From positions 124,001-188,000 of the forward strand of contig NZ_LHVO01000051.1 of NCBI RefSeq assembly GCF_001269925.1: a DNA stretch of 64,000 nt, in the 5' to 3' direction. The position numbers were made by a program, and so were the translations under genes. The notes under the pieces are model-generated. The model saw only the letters and a list, made by a program, of their open reading frames with translations, was not told the DNA's origin and searched no databases. Within the stretch, counting starts at the first letter, position 1; each line of letters opens with the position of its first letter. Source of the DNA: Pseudomonas sp. MIACH. GTDB lineage: Bacteria > Pseudomonadota > Gammaproteobacteria > Pseudomonadales > Pseudomonadaceae. Shown piece by piece: positions 1 to 7,363 of the stretch.

Positions 1-314
1 TCGCGCAGCGCGCCGGCTTCCAGGCCACGCTTGCTGGCCATGATGCGCAAGTCCTTGATCTGGTCGTTCAGTGCGGTCAGCGCCATCAGGCTGTCGCCGA
101 AGGTTTTCTGCAACTGCACTGCCTGTTCGCCGGCCTTGGCTTGCAGCAGTTGTTCGACGCTGGCGGTGAGCATGTGCGAGCTGGAATCGCTGACCAACTG
201 ATCGTTCTGGTTGGTGTTGTAGATGTTGATGCCCACCACCAGTGCAATCACCCCCAACAGGCAGAGCCCGGACAGCAGCACGATTTTCAAGCGGATAGAG
301 AGGGTGTCGAACAT
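1..314 (-). CDS. Methyl-accepting chemotaxis protein, N-terminal part (runs off the window)
   Basis: Only the first 104 residues are in the window; the gene continues beyond base 1. The protein opens MFDTLSIRLKIVLLSG and has one hydrophobic segment at about residues 9-27. A helical, Gln/Ser-rich region follows, as expected for the first transmembrane helix and the start of a periplasmic sensor domain. Such receptors pass ligand binding through HAMP and signalling domains to CheA/CheW, but those domains lie outside the window. The ATG at 314 has only a weak Shine-Dalgarno sequence. The ligand cannot be inferred from this part. The MCP call rests on the N-terminal style alone; another membrane sensor, such as a cyclase or a kinase, is possible. 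Confidence 0.6.
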   Translation of the reverse strand, partial: MFDTLSIRLKIVLLSGLCLLGVIALVVGINIYNTNQNDQLVSDSSSHMLTASVEQLLQAKAGEQAVQLQKTFGDSLMALTALNDQIKDLRIMASKRGLEAGALR

Positions 315-453
315 AGGTTCACTCACGAATGGACTTGTTGGAAGGCACGCAGTGCACGCCAAGTCCATTCAGCGCTATGTCTGAAACATCGGCGTAACAA
401 ATCAATTCATGAGAGATAGGCGATGGGCGGTAGGAAAACACCTACAGCCAGCG

Positions 454-855
454 TCACACGGGCTGTGCGAGTCGTTCGGGGCGTGACCAGATCCACAGGT
501 TGCCCAGGCTCATCCCGGCAATCGCCAGGTAGATCGGCCAGCCGTGATCGAGCATCACCAGCATCAGGATCGCGCACAGCAGCATGCTCACGGTGGCGCT
601 GACTTTGGCCCGGCGCGCGATGATCTTGCCGTTGCGCCAGTTGAACAGGATCGGCCCGAACAGGCGGTGGTTTTCCAGCCAGGCACTGAGGCGCGGCGAG
701 CTTTTGGTCGCGGCCCAGGCGGCCAGCAGGATGAATTCGGTGGTGGGCAAACCCGGCACGACAATCGCCACCAGCCCGATGCCCAGGCTGACGTAGGCCA
801 GCAGGCCGAAGAGGAACCGTGCGATTTTCGAGGTGGATTGGGTTTTGCCGGTCAT
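454..855 (-). CDS. ybaN: YbaN family (DUF454) inner membrane protein
   Basis: This 133-residue protein is highly hydrophobic, with predicted membrane helices near residues 13-45 and 85-120. Between them is a short charged loop with LSAWLENHRLFGPI and a following NWRNGK. The segment PGLPTTEFILLAAWA with the SPRLSAWL/HRLFGP signature is typical of the DUF454 (YbaN) family, whose function is unknown. Length agrees with the family. The gene stands alone between a chemoreceptor and a heme oxygenase gene, and a REPIN lies just upstream of its start. No regulatory site was recognised. Confidence 0.85.
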   Translation of the reverse strand: MTGKTQSTSKIARFLFGLLAYVSLGIGLVAIVVPGLPTTEFILLAAWAATKSSPRLSAWLENHRLFGPILFNWRNGKIIARRAKVSATVSMLLCAILMLVMLDHGWPIYLAIAGMSLGNLWIWSRPERLAQPV

Positions 856-909
856 GGTGTGTGCAAAGTAGGGGATAACAAAAGAGTCGGCATTGAAATG
901 CGGTTTAAA

Positions 910-998
910 TGTGGGAGGTGGCTTGCTCCCGATAGCGGTGCATCAGCCAACAAATAGGTACCTGACCCTCCGCCATCGGGGGCAAGCCCCCTCCCACA
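910..998. repeat. REPIN (paired inverted REP elements)
   Basis: Two REP copies in opposite orientation, TGTGGGAGGTGGCTTGCTCC on the left and its near complement ending CCCCCTCCCACA on the right, are separated by about 40 bases. This is the layout of the short non-autonomous REPIN elements of fluorescent Pseudomonas. It sits in the gap between ybaN and the heme oxygenase gene. Confidence 0.85.
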
Positions 999-1023
999 GT
1001 TGATTGCATTTCAATGTGGGCGA

Positions 1024-1632
1024 TCAGGCCAGTTCAGGGGCGCTAGCGTACGCCTGTTCCAGCAAGACGGTGAAGCGCACAAACGCATCCACCGCGCCTT
1101 TTTCCGCTGCGGCTTCTTCTTCGGCGCTCAACTCCAGGCCGTCGAGGGTGCGGGTGAAGCTTTTCCAGCCTTCGGCGCGACCGCCGGCCGGCTCACCCAG
1201 GTGGCGGGCACCGAAGGTTTCGCTCAGGCCCAGGCCTACGGCGCGCTTGATCAGGAAGGCAGCACCCAGCTTGGAACCTTCGGACACGAACAGCCAGCCC
1301 AGGGCTTCGGCCTTGCTCGGGTTCTTCAGTGCGCCCGCGACCGGGGCGGGCACTTCGGTGTCCAGGTCAGCCAGGTCCAGCTTGGCGGCCTCGGCGCGGC
1401 AGCGTTCGGCCAGGTCGGGCACGATCTTGATCAGTTCGGCATCGTTGTACAGGGCTACCAGTTCTGACTGGAACAGGTATTGCGCCACCACGAACCGCGC
1501 GAAGTTGGCCTGGGTTTCAAACGGGGCGTGGGCCTTGACCAGCGCATCCAACTTGGTATGCGGCTCGTTGGTGATCTGGTTCAGGCGCTGGGAGCGCAGG
1601 TTTGGGCGTTCTGCGGTAGGAGAAGCGGTCAT
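1024..1632 (-). CDS. hemO: Biliverdin-producing heme oxygenase
   Basis: A 202-residue soluble protein that opens the heme ring to biliverdin, CO and ferrous iron, releasing iron from heme taken up by the adjacent receptor. The proximal heme ligand is most likely His25 in ITNEPHTKLDAL. The glycine-rich distal helix is visible as GWLFVSEGSKLGAAFL (about residues 113-128). Length matches bacterial heme oxygenases of the HemO/PigA type. ATG 1632 is preceded by AAGGAC. It lies downstream of the TonB heme receptor on the same strand. A terminator-like hairpin separates the two, so expression may be partly uncoupled. Which biliverdin isomer is produced cannot be read reliably here. Confidence 0.92.
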   Translation of the reverse strand: MTASPTAERPNLRSQRLNQITNEPHTKLDALVKAHAPFETQANFARFVVAQYLFQSELVALYNDAELIKIVPDLAERCRAEAAKLDLADLDTEVPAPVAGALKNPSKAEALGWLFVSEGSKLGAAFLIKRAVGLGLSETFGARHLGEPAGGRAEGWKSFTRTLDGLELSAEEEAAAEKGAVDAFVRFTVLLEQAYASAPELA

Positions 1633-1712
1633 GAAAAAGTCCTTGGGAAGGGGAGCGCCTTGTTGCCCTAAAGAGAGCTGTTATCAACTAGACGAACAAG
1701 AAGACGCGGCAC

Positions 1713-1756
1713 AGTAAAAAATCCTCACCTCGCCGCTGAAATTTCGACGAGGTGAG
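1713..1756 (-). terminator. Terminator-like hairpin after the heme receptor gene
   Basis: Read on the minus strand, CTCACCTCG pairs with CGAGGTGAG around a 15-base loop and is followed by GATTTTTTAC. It lies just past the receptor stop codon and before hemO, so it should reduce read-through into hemO. Confidence 0.7.
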
Positions 1757-1766
1757 TCGGGTCTCG

Positions 1767-4331
1767 TCAGATGTCCCAGATCAGGTTGATCGCAACGTTG
1801 CGGCCCGGCTGAGTCAAGCGGTCGAGGTTGGCCGGGCCGGTCACAGCGGCTTCGCCGACACTGTCGTAGCTGCGCACGTCATCCCAGTTCCAGTATTTCT
1901 TGTCGGTGAGGTTGTAGAGGCCGCCGTTGATGGTCACGTCGTTGGTGACCTTGTAGAAGGCGGTCAGGTCGACAACACCGAAGCCAGGGGTCTTGAAGGG
2001 GCCGCTGGTGTCGCCGTCCGGCGCGTGGAAGGTCGTGCTGTCGACGCGGTCCTGCTTTTTCACCAGGGTCCAGCTCAACAGTGCGCCGTAGTTGTCCTGG
2101 TCGTAGCCCAGGCCGAAGACGCCCTTGAGTGGGTTGACGCTGTTCAGCGGCTCGCCGTTATCGTCGTTACGACCGTAGGCATAGGAAACCGAACCCTGGG
2201 TGTAGAGGCCTTGCGGGGCTCCGAACGCATCGAGGTTCAGGCGGCCCTTGGCTTCTGCTCCCTTGATGGTGGCGCGCTTGATATTGACGGCCTGGAACTG
2301 TTCAACCGTGCCGCCGACGACGGCGTTGTCTTCGTCGATAAAGTCGCGGTACTTGTTATAAAACACGGCGATTTCGAAGGAGCCTTCGTCGAATTTGCCG
2401 CGAATCCCGGTTTCGACGCCTTTACTGGTTTCTGGCTTGAGGTCGGGGTTCGGCTCGACGGTGTAGCCCAGGTTCAGGTTTTCAAAGCGGCCGTACAGCG
2501 CCTTGGCGGATGGCGTACGGAAACCTTCGGCATATTGGCCGAACCAGGTGTATTGATCCGTCAGGGCGTAAGTCAGGCCAAACTTGGGCGTCACACGGTG
2601 CCAGGTTTTTTCCTTGTCGCTCACCGGGTCCGCGCCTGTCGGGTTGACGGTGTTGAGGAACTCCTGGGTCAGCTTCGGTTTGAGCTGGGTGTAGTCGTAG
2701 CGCACGGCGGGCAGGAAGGTCCATTTATCCCAGGTGATCTGGTCTTGTGCGAACAGCGAGTAGGTGTTGATGGTCGGGTCGGGGAAGTCGCTGGACTTCT
2801 TCACACTGTCGGAGGCCATCGGGCTGGGTGCGCCGATGGCGGTGCAGCCACTGCCGACGGCCACGCACGTCGCATTGCCTTCGCGCGAGCCCGTGACTTT
2901 CTGCTGCTTGAGGGTGGTGCCGTAGGTCACTTGGTGATCGGTTTCACCGAGGCTGAACGCTTTGTCCAACTGCGCATCGAAAACCCACTGTTTTTCCTGG
3001 TAGAGCGTGTCGCGGGTGCGCAAGACACGCCGGCCTGACTGATAGATCTCGGCGGTGGTCTGGTCGGTCTTGGCGATCTGGTAATTGAGGCTGGTCTTGA
3101 TGCGGTCGGCAATCGGTGACTCAAGGGCGAAGCTGTTTTCCAGGCCGAAACGTTCACGGGTAATAGTGTCGTTACCACGACGATCACGGTACAGGTTGAA
3201 GCCTCGGCCACCGATGAACGGACCGCCCACCGCGTTCTTCAGGTTGACGTCGCGGTCGTCCTTGTACTTCTCATAGGTCAGGCCCAGGCGGTTGTCATCG
3301 CCATAATTCCAGCCGAGCTTGGCCAGGATGTTGGTGGTGCGTGCGTCCTCGGGGTTGGCGCCGGTACGGGCCAGGCCGGTGGCGTTGTTGCCGTCGTAGG
3401 ATTCGGTCTCATGGCCATTGCGCTGGCTCAGGTGCAGCAAGCCATCGAAGTCCTGCACGCGGCCGGCGACGGTGCCGGAGGTCAGCCAGCTTTCGTCGGC
3501 GGAGCTGTAGCCGGTCTTCAGGCGTGCGCCGACGTCCTGGCCGGGCTTGATGATGTCGTCCGGGTCGAGGGTGAAGTAACTCACGGCGCCGCCGATGGCG
3601 CTGCTGCCGTACAGTGCCGAGGCCGGGCCGCGGAGGATTTCGACGCGCTTGACGATCTCCGGGTCGACATAGTTGCGGCGGGTCTTGGCATAAGGGCCGT
3701 TGAAGAAGTTGTCGGGCACTTCTACACCGTCCACCTGGGTGAGGATGCGGTCGCCGTCGATACCGCGGATGTTGAACCCGGCATTGCCGGCACGGGTACC
3801 GGCGCCGCCCACCGAGACGCCGGGCTCGTAGCGCACCAGTTCGCGGATGTTGTTGACGTTCTGGCGGTCCAGCTCTTCGCGATCATGCACGCTGACGGTG
3901 CTCGGTACGCTGTTCACATCCTGCGCGTTACGGGTGGCGCTGATGGTCACCTGTTGCAGGTTGAGGGTGCTGCCCGCGCTGCGCTTTTCCAGGACGATGT
4001 TGTTATTGCCCAGCTTGCGGTAGCTCAGGTTGGTCCCCACCAACAGCCGGTCCAGGGCTTTCTCCGGCGACAGTGCGCCGCGCACGCCAGGGGACGACAC
4101 GCCCTGGCCCAGTTCGGCGGGCAGGCCGACTTGCCAGCCGGTCACGCTGGTAAAGGCGTTCAGCGCCGAGACCAGTGGCTGTTGTTCGATGCTGAAGCTG
4201 TAGTTGCCGTGGCTGCGGGCGGCCGGTTCGGCGGCAGTCGCGGCCATCACTGGCGCACCGGCCAGCAGGATGGCGGCGGTCAGCAAGGACAGCACGGGCG
4301 AGGAGGACCGGCGGTTGAAACAAGAGGACAT
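1767..4331 (-). CDS. TonB-dependent heme/hemoprotein receptor with STN signalling domain
   Basis: An 854-residue outer-membrane receptor that imports heme with TonB energy. After the signal peptide (ending near VMAATAAEPA) comes a secretin/TonB short N-terminal (STN) domain at about residues 40-115, the part that contacts a FecR-type anti-sigma factor. A plug domain containing EELDRQNVNNIRELVRYEPG follows, then a beta-barrel. The barrel carries FRTPSAKAL and NPDLKPE, variants of the FRAP and NPNL boxes of heme receptors. Start ATG 4331 was chosen because GGAGCG lies 7 bases upstream and a signal peptide follows directly; a longer frame opens at 4379. With the upstream sigma/anti-sigma pair it forms a cell-surface-signalling unit comparable to the Hxu system of P. 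aeruginosa. The exact substrate (free heme or a hemoprotein) is inferred. Confidence 0.9.
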   Translation of the reverse strand: MSSCFNRRSSSPVLSLLTAAILLAGAPVMAATAAEPAARSHGNYSFSIEQQPLVSALNAFTSVTGWQVGLPAELGQGVSSPGVRGALSPEKALDRLLVGTNLSYRKLGNNNIVLEKRSAGSTLNLQQVTISATRNAQDVNSVPSTVSVHDREELDRQNVNNIRELVRYEPGVSVGGAGTRAGNAGFNIRGIDGDRILTQVDGVEVPDNFFNGPYAKTRRNYVDPEIVKRVEILRGPASALYGSSAIGGAVSYFTLDPDDIIKPGQDVGARLKTGYSSADESWLTSGTVAGRVQDFDGLLHLSQRNGHETESYDGNNATGLARTGANPEDARTTNILAKLGWNYGDDNRLGLTYEKYKDDRDVNLKNAVGGPFIGGRGFNLYRDRRGNDTITRERFGLENSFALESPIADRIKTSLNYQIAKTDQTTAEIYQSGRRVLRTRDTLYQEKQWVFDAQLDKAFSLGETDHQVTYGTTLKQQKVTGSREGNATCVAVGSGCTAIGAPSPMASDSVKKSSDFPDPTINTYSLFAQDQITWDKWTFLPAVRYDYTQLKPKLTQEFLNTVNPTGADPVSDKEKTWHRVTPKFGLTYALTDQYTWFGQYAEGFRTPSAKALYGRFENLNLGYTVEPNPDLKPETSKGVETGIRGKFDEGSFEIAVFYNKYRDFIDEDNAVVGGTVEQFQAVNIKRATIKGAEAKGRLNLDAFGAPQGLYTQGSVSYAYGRNDDNGEPLNSVNPLKGVFGLGYDQDNYGALLSWTLVKKQDRVDSTTFHAPDGDTSGPFKTPGFGVVDLTAFYKVTNDVTINGGLYNLTDKKYWNWDDVRSYDSVGEAAVTGPANLDRLTQPGRNVAINLIWDI

Positions 4332-4433
4332 CGAGAGCGCTCCGGAAGGTACGAATCTTATAGTTGCGAACCGAATCAAATAGGAATCAGTTGCATTGGC
4401 TAAGACGAGACGTACCGTCGGAGGCTATCGAGT

Positions 4434-4450
4434 AAAAATAATTCTCATTT
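4434..4450. promoter_or_regulatory. Fur-box-like sequence before the heme receptor gene
   Basis: On the minus strand the sequence AAATGAGAATTATTTTT resembles the AATGATAATCATT core of the Fur consensus, matching 11 of 13 core positions by eye. It overlaps the end of the anti-sigma gene and lies about 100 bases before the receptor start, so it could add direct iron control to the receptor. Confidence 0.45.
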
Positions 4451-5417
4451 AGTTCAGGATGACCAGCGCGGGGTATTCCGACAACTTGGCTGAGGTGATG
4501 TGGGCCAGGGAGCGCACCACGTCCAGGGGCTGGTCGAGGCGGTAATTGCCGGTGACAGCAACGCTGGCGAGCTTGTCGTTGGTGTTGACGATCCAACCGG
4601 GGTAGTAGCGACGCAGTTCGGCAAGCACTTCGCTCATCGGGCAGTTTTCGAAAATCAGCCGGCCTTGCACCCAGGCCAGGTCCTTGTTGGCATCCAGCCT
4701 GGCCGGTTGGCCAAAGCCCTTGGGCCCGATGCGGATGCTTTCGCCGGCGCGCAGGCGTACGCGGGCATCGTCGAAGGTGTTGCTCAGGTCGACATCGCCG
4801 CGCTGCACCTGCACCTGGGCTTCGCCATTGAGGTAACGCACGGCGAAGGCGGTATCACGCACGCTGGCGCGCACGGGGCCGGCGTCGATTTCCAGGGGCA
4901 GGCCATGGCCGGGCATGATTTCGAAAAAGGCTTCGCCCTGATACAGGCGGGCGATGCGCTGGTGGTCCTTGATGCTGCTGGAAAACGCCGAATTGGTGTT
5001 CAGCAACACTTTCGAGCCATCGTCCAGTTGCAGGCGCTGGCGTTCGCCCACCACGGTGAGGTGGTCGGCTTGCAGGCGTACCGGCAGGTTGCTGAAACTG
5101 AACAGGCCGATCAACAGCACCGCGGCGGTGGCCAGTGGTTTCCAGTGCGGCTTGATCCGGCGCCAACCGCTGGGCGTGCGCGGCGCAGCCAGGGCAACGG
5201 CGGCGCTGTGCACCGGCGCCCCACCCCACGCGGCCTGGGCCTTGCCGAAGGCGTGGACGTGGGCGGGGTCTTGGGCCAGCCAGGCTTCAAACTCGGCCTG
5301 CTGCCCAGGCGCAGGGCACTGCAAGGCGATCAGCCAGTCGAGGGCTTGGTCCATAGCCGTGTCTTGCAACACCTCATGAGCCAGCTCATGGGGGCGCAGT
5401 TTATTCGGGTCCGTCAC
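4449..5417 (-). CDS. FecR-type anti-sigma / sigma regulator
   Basis: A 322-residue single-pass inner-membrane protein. An N-terminal cytoplasmic part contains ALDWLIALQCP and FEAWLAQDPAHVHAF, the hallmark of the FecR N-terminal (DUF4880) domain that binds the ECF sigma factor. A membrane helix follows at about residues 94-110 (LATAAVLLIGLFSFSNL). The periplasmic FecR domain contains ERQRLQLDDGSKVLLNTNS and ends in a small STN-like fold. In this family the periplasmic part senses the loaded receptor and the N-terminal part releases the sigma factor. Start is GTG 5417 with GAGGAA upstream. It lies between the sigma factor and receptor genes, all on one strand. Confidence 0.9.
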   Translation of the reverse strand: MTDPNKLRPHELAHEVLQDTAMDQALDWLIALQCPAPGQQAEFEAWLAQDPAHVHAFGKAQAAWGGAPVHSAAVALAAPRTPSGWRRIKPHWKPLATAAVLLIGLFSFSNLPVRLQADHLTVVGERQRLQLDDGSKVLLNTNSAFSSSIKDHQRIARLYQGEAFFEIMPGHGLPLEIDAGPVRASVRDTAFAVRYLNGEAQVQVQRGDVDLSNTFDDARVRLRAGESIRIGPKGFGQPARLDANKDLAWVQGRLIFENCPMSEVLAELRRYYPGWIVNTNDKLASVAVTGNYRLDQPLDVVRSLAHITSAKLSEYPALVILN

Positions 5418-5491
5418 GGTGTTCCTCGGGTCTTCGCCACGTTCTATTCATCTTTCCTACAGCTTGGGTCGAGACTTCTGTCGGCTGAAGC

Positions 5492-6010
5492 TTAAGGCTG
5501 ATCCAGTCTTTCGGCCACACCTACGCAAATAGCCATGATCAATTTCAGTTCCTTTTGCACGGTGCTCAAGGACACGTGCAACTGATCGGCGATCTCCTGG
5601 TAACTGCAACCATGCAGGCGGCTGAGGATGAAAATCTGCTGCTGGCGCGCGCTCAACTGGCCGAGGCTGATGCTCAGGTGCTCAAGCAATTGCTCGGCCT
5701 GGGTGGCGTCTTCGGGGGTGCTGATGGGGGCGGCGACGCTTTGCAGGATGTCCAGCGGGACATCTTCCTGCAGCGTGCGCGCCTGAATCCTGCGCGAACG
5801 CAAATGATCCAGCGCCAGGTTCCGCGCGGTTTGGTAGACGAAGGGTTCGAGGTGATCGATCGGCCGCTCGCTGAGGGCCCGGGTGACGCGCAGGTAGGTT
5901 TCCTGCAACAGGTCCTCGGCGGTGCTGTGGTTATTCACCATCCGCTGCAAGGTGCGTAGCAGAATCACCCGTTGGGTGAGAAAGACTTGGTTGAAGCGAG
6001 ATTGGCTCAC
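5492..6010 (-). CDS. FecI-like ECF RNA polymerase sigma factor
   Basis: A 172-residue sigma-70-family extracytoplasmic-function factor that should direct RNA polymerase to the neighbouring heme receptor gene. Region 2 is visible in HSTAEDLLQETYLRVTRAL. Region 4 is LSARQQQIFILSRLHGCSY followed by QEIADQLHVSLSTVQKELKL, a helix-turn-helix. Size and order (sigma, then anti-sigma, then receptor) match iron-starvation sigma factors. The likely start is GTG 6010; the Shine-Dalgarno match is weak. A strong Fur box lies just upstream at 6033-6057, so iron repression is expected. An orthologue of HxuI is the best guess, because a heme receptor and heme oxygenase follow. Confidence 0.9.
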   Translation of the reverse strand: MSQSRFNQVFLTQRVILLRTLQRMVNNHSTAEDLLQETYLRVTRALSERPIDHLEPFVYQTARNLALDHLRSRRIQARTLQEDVPLDILQSVAAPISTPEDATQAEQLLEHLSISLGQLSARQQQIFILSRLHGCSYQEIADQLHVSLSTVQKELKLIMAICVGVAERLDQP

Positions 6011-6032
6011 AGTGATACCAGACCGATTTGCA

Positions 6033-6057
6033 GTTAATGATAATGCTTATCATCAAC
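6033..6057. promoter_or_regulatory. Fur box upstream of the ECF sigma gene
   Basis: The palindrome GTTAATGATAATGCTTATCA with its continuation TCAAC is close to the 19-bp Fur consensus: ATGATAA on one arm and TTATCAT on the other. It lies 23-47 bases upstream of the sigma-factor start, where a bound Fur dimer would block the promoter. Confidence 0.75.
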
Positions 6058-6100
6058 TGAAATGGCAAGTGGCTATTTCTCTGTGTCTACATACAACAAA

Positions 6101-6132
6101 TGTGGGAGGGGGCTTGTACTGCCCCTCCCACA
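6101..6132. repeat. Short REP hairpin behind gapA
   Basis: TGTGGGAGGGGC and GCCCCTCCCACA form a perfect 12-bp inverted repeat with a 8-base loop. It has REP-type arms but no full REPIN spacer. It lies 8 bases beyond the gapA stop codon and could act as a transcription terminator or as a 3' end stabiliser. Confidence 0.8.
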
Positions 6133-6140
6133 GGACCGCG

Positions 6141-7142
6141 TTACTCGGCGTTGCACAGCGCCAGGCAGTTATCCAGCATGCGGTTCGAGAAGCCCCACTC
6201 GTTGTCATACCAGGCCAGTACTTTCAGCAACTTGCCGCTGACCTTGGTGTGGTTGGCATCGAAGATCGACGACAGCGGGTTGTGGTTGAAGTCACTGGAA
6301 ACCAGCGGCAGGGTGTTATAGCCAAGGATCTTCGAGTGTTGGCTGGCTTCCTTGAGCAGTGCGTTGACTTCCTCGGCCGTGGCGTCTTTCTTCAACTGCA
6401 CGGTGAGGTCCACCAGCGACACGTTGATCACCGGCACACGCACGGCCATGCCGGTCAGCTTGCCTGCCAGTTCCGGCAGCACCAGGCCCACCGCTTCGGC
6501 AGCGCCGGTCTTGCTCGGGATCATGTTCTGGGTGGCCGAACGCGCGCGGTACGGGTCGGTGTGGTAGACGTCGGTCAGGTTCTGGTCGTTGGTGTAGGCA
6601 TGAATCGTGGTCATCAAGCCGCTTTCGATGCCCAGCTCACGGTGCAGCACCTGCGCGACCGGCGCCAGGCAGTTGGTGGTGCACGACGCGTTGGAGATGA
6701 TCTGGTGGGATTGACGCAGAATGTCGTGGTTCACGCCGTAGACCACGGTCGCGTCCGCGCCTTTGGCCGGTGCGGAGATGATCACCTTGCGTGCACCAGC
6801 GGTAATATGGGCGGCAGCCTTGTCACGGTCGGTGAACAGACCGGTGCATTCGAACACCACGTCGACCTTGTGCGCAGCCCACGGCAGGTCGGCCGGGTTG
6901 CGAATGGCACTGACGGCAATCCGGTCACCATTGACGGTCAGGCTTTCCTGATCGTGGGCGACCTCTGCATCGAAAGTGCCATGCACGGTGTCGTATTTAA
7001 GCAGGTGGGCATTGATCGAGCTGTCGCCCAAATCATTGATGGCGACGATCTGCAAATCCTGGCGATAGCCTTGGGTATACAGTGCGCGCAGGACATTACG
7101 GCCGATACGGCCAAAACCATTGATTGCGATACGAAGAGTCAT
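6141..7142 (-). CDS. gapA: Glyceraldehyde-3-phosphate dehydrogenase, type I
   Basis: A 333-residue enzyme oxidising glyceraldehyde 3-phosphate to 1,3-bisphosphoglycerate, downstream of the Entner-Doudoroff cleavage. The N-terminal Rossmann fold opens with INGFGRIGRNVLRAL. The catalytic cysteine sits in SNASCTTNCLAPV (about residue 151), with the substrate-binding TGAAEAVG and the C-terminal WYDNEWGFSNRM. Length is normal for the family. It is transcribed divergently from edd, and a HexR operator lies 25 bases upstream of its start. It should therefore be derepressed by the pathway intermediate KDPG together with edd. ATG 7142 lacks an obvious Shine-Dalgarno sequence. Confidence 0.95.
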   Translation of the reverse strand: MTLRIAINGFGRIGRNVLRALYTQGYRQDLQIVAINDLGDSSINAHLLKYDTVHGTFDAEVAHDQESLTVNGDRIAVSAIRNPADLPWAAHKVDVVFECTGLFTDRDKAAAHITAGARKVIISAPAKGADATVVYGVNHDILRQSHQIISNASCTTNCLAPVAQVLHRELGIESGLMTTIHAYTNDQNLTDVYHTDPYRARSATQNMIPSKTGAAEAVGLVLPELAGKLTGMAVRVPVINVSLVDLTVQLKKDATAEEVNALLKEASQHSKILGYNTLPLVSSDFNHNPLSSIFDANHTKVSGKLLKVLAWYDNEWGFSNRMLDNCLALCNAE

Positions 7143-7166
7143 TGGAAAGTGCCTGTCGTCGATTTG

Positions 7167-7181
7167 TTGTAAGAATTACAA
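7167..7181. promoter_or_regulatory. HexR operator, gapA side
   Basis: TTGTAAGAATTACAA is a perfect TTGT-N7-ACAA palindrome, the known HexR site of Pseudomonas. It lies 25 bases upstream of the gapA ATG, overlapping the likely promoter. Confidence 0.85.
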
Positions 7182-7228
7182 GATTATTCGCATAAAAATA
7201 GAAAACAAGCCTTTTTAGTGGCAATATT

Positions 7229-7243
7229 TTGTTCAATCTACAA
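7229..7243. promoter_or_regulatory. HexR operator, edd side
   Basis: TTGTTCAATCTACAA is a second exact TTGT-N7-ACAA match, 62 bases from the first (start to start) and about 120 bases upstream of edd. One operator per divergent promoter is the arrangement reported for HexR control of gap and edd in P. putida. Confidence 0.85.
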
Positions 7244-7363
7244 CGAGTGACCTGAATCAACTGGTCCGATGATCCAAACGACTCTCTGCCATCCCATGAG
7301 CTGCGGGCGTTTGATCAGCATAGACACTCAGGTCGCCACATCCGTTAGCCTGGAGTTCTACAC

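Noticed and set aside
1752..4403. Long plus-strand frames opposite the heme receptor
   Set aside because: They have no start context and mirror the receptor codon pattern; the receptor shows signal peptide, STN, plug and barrel.
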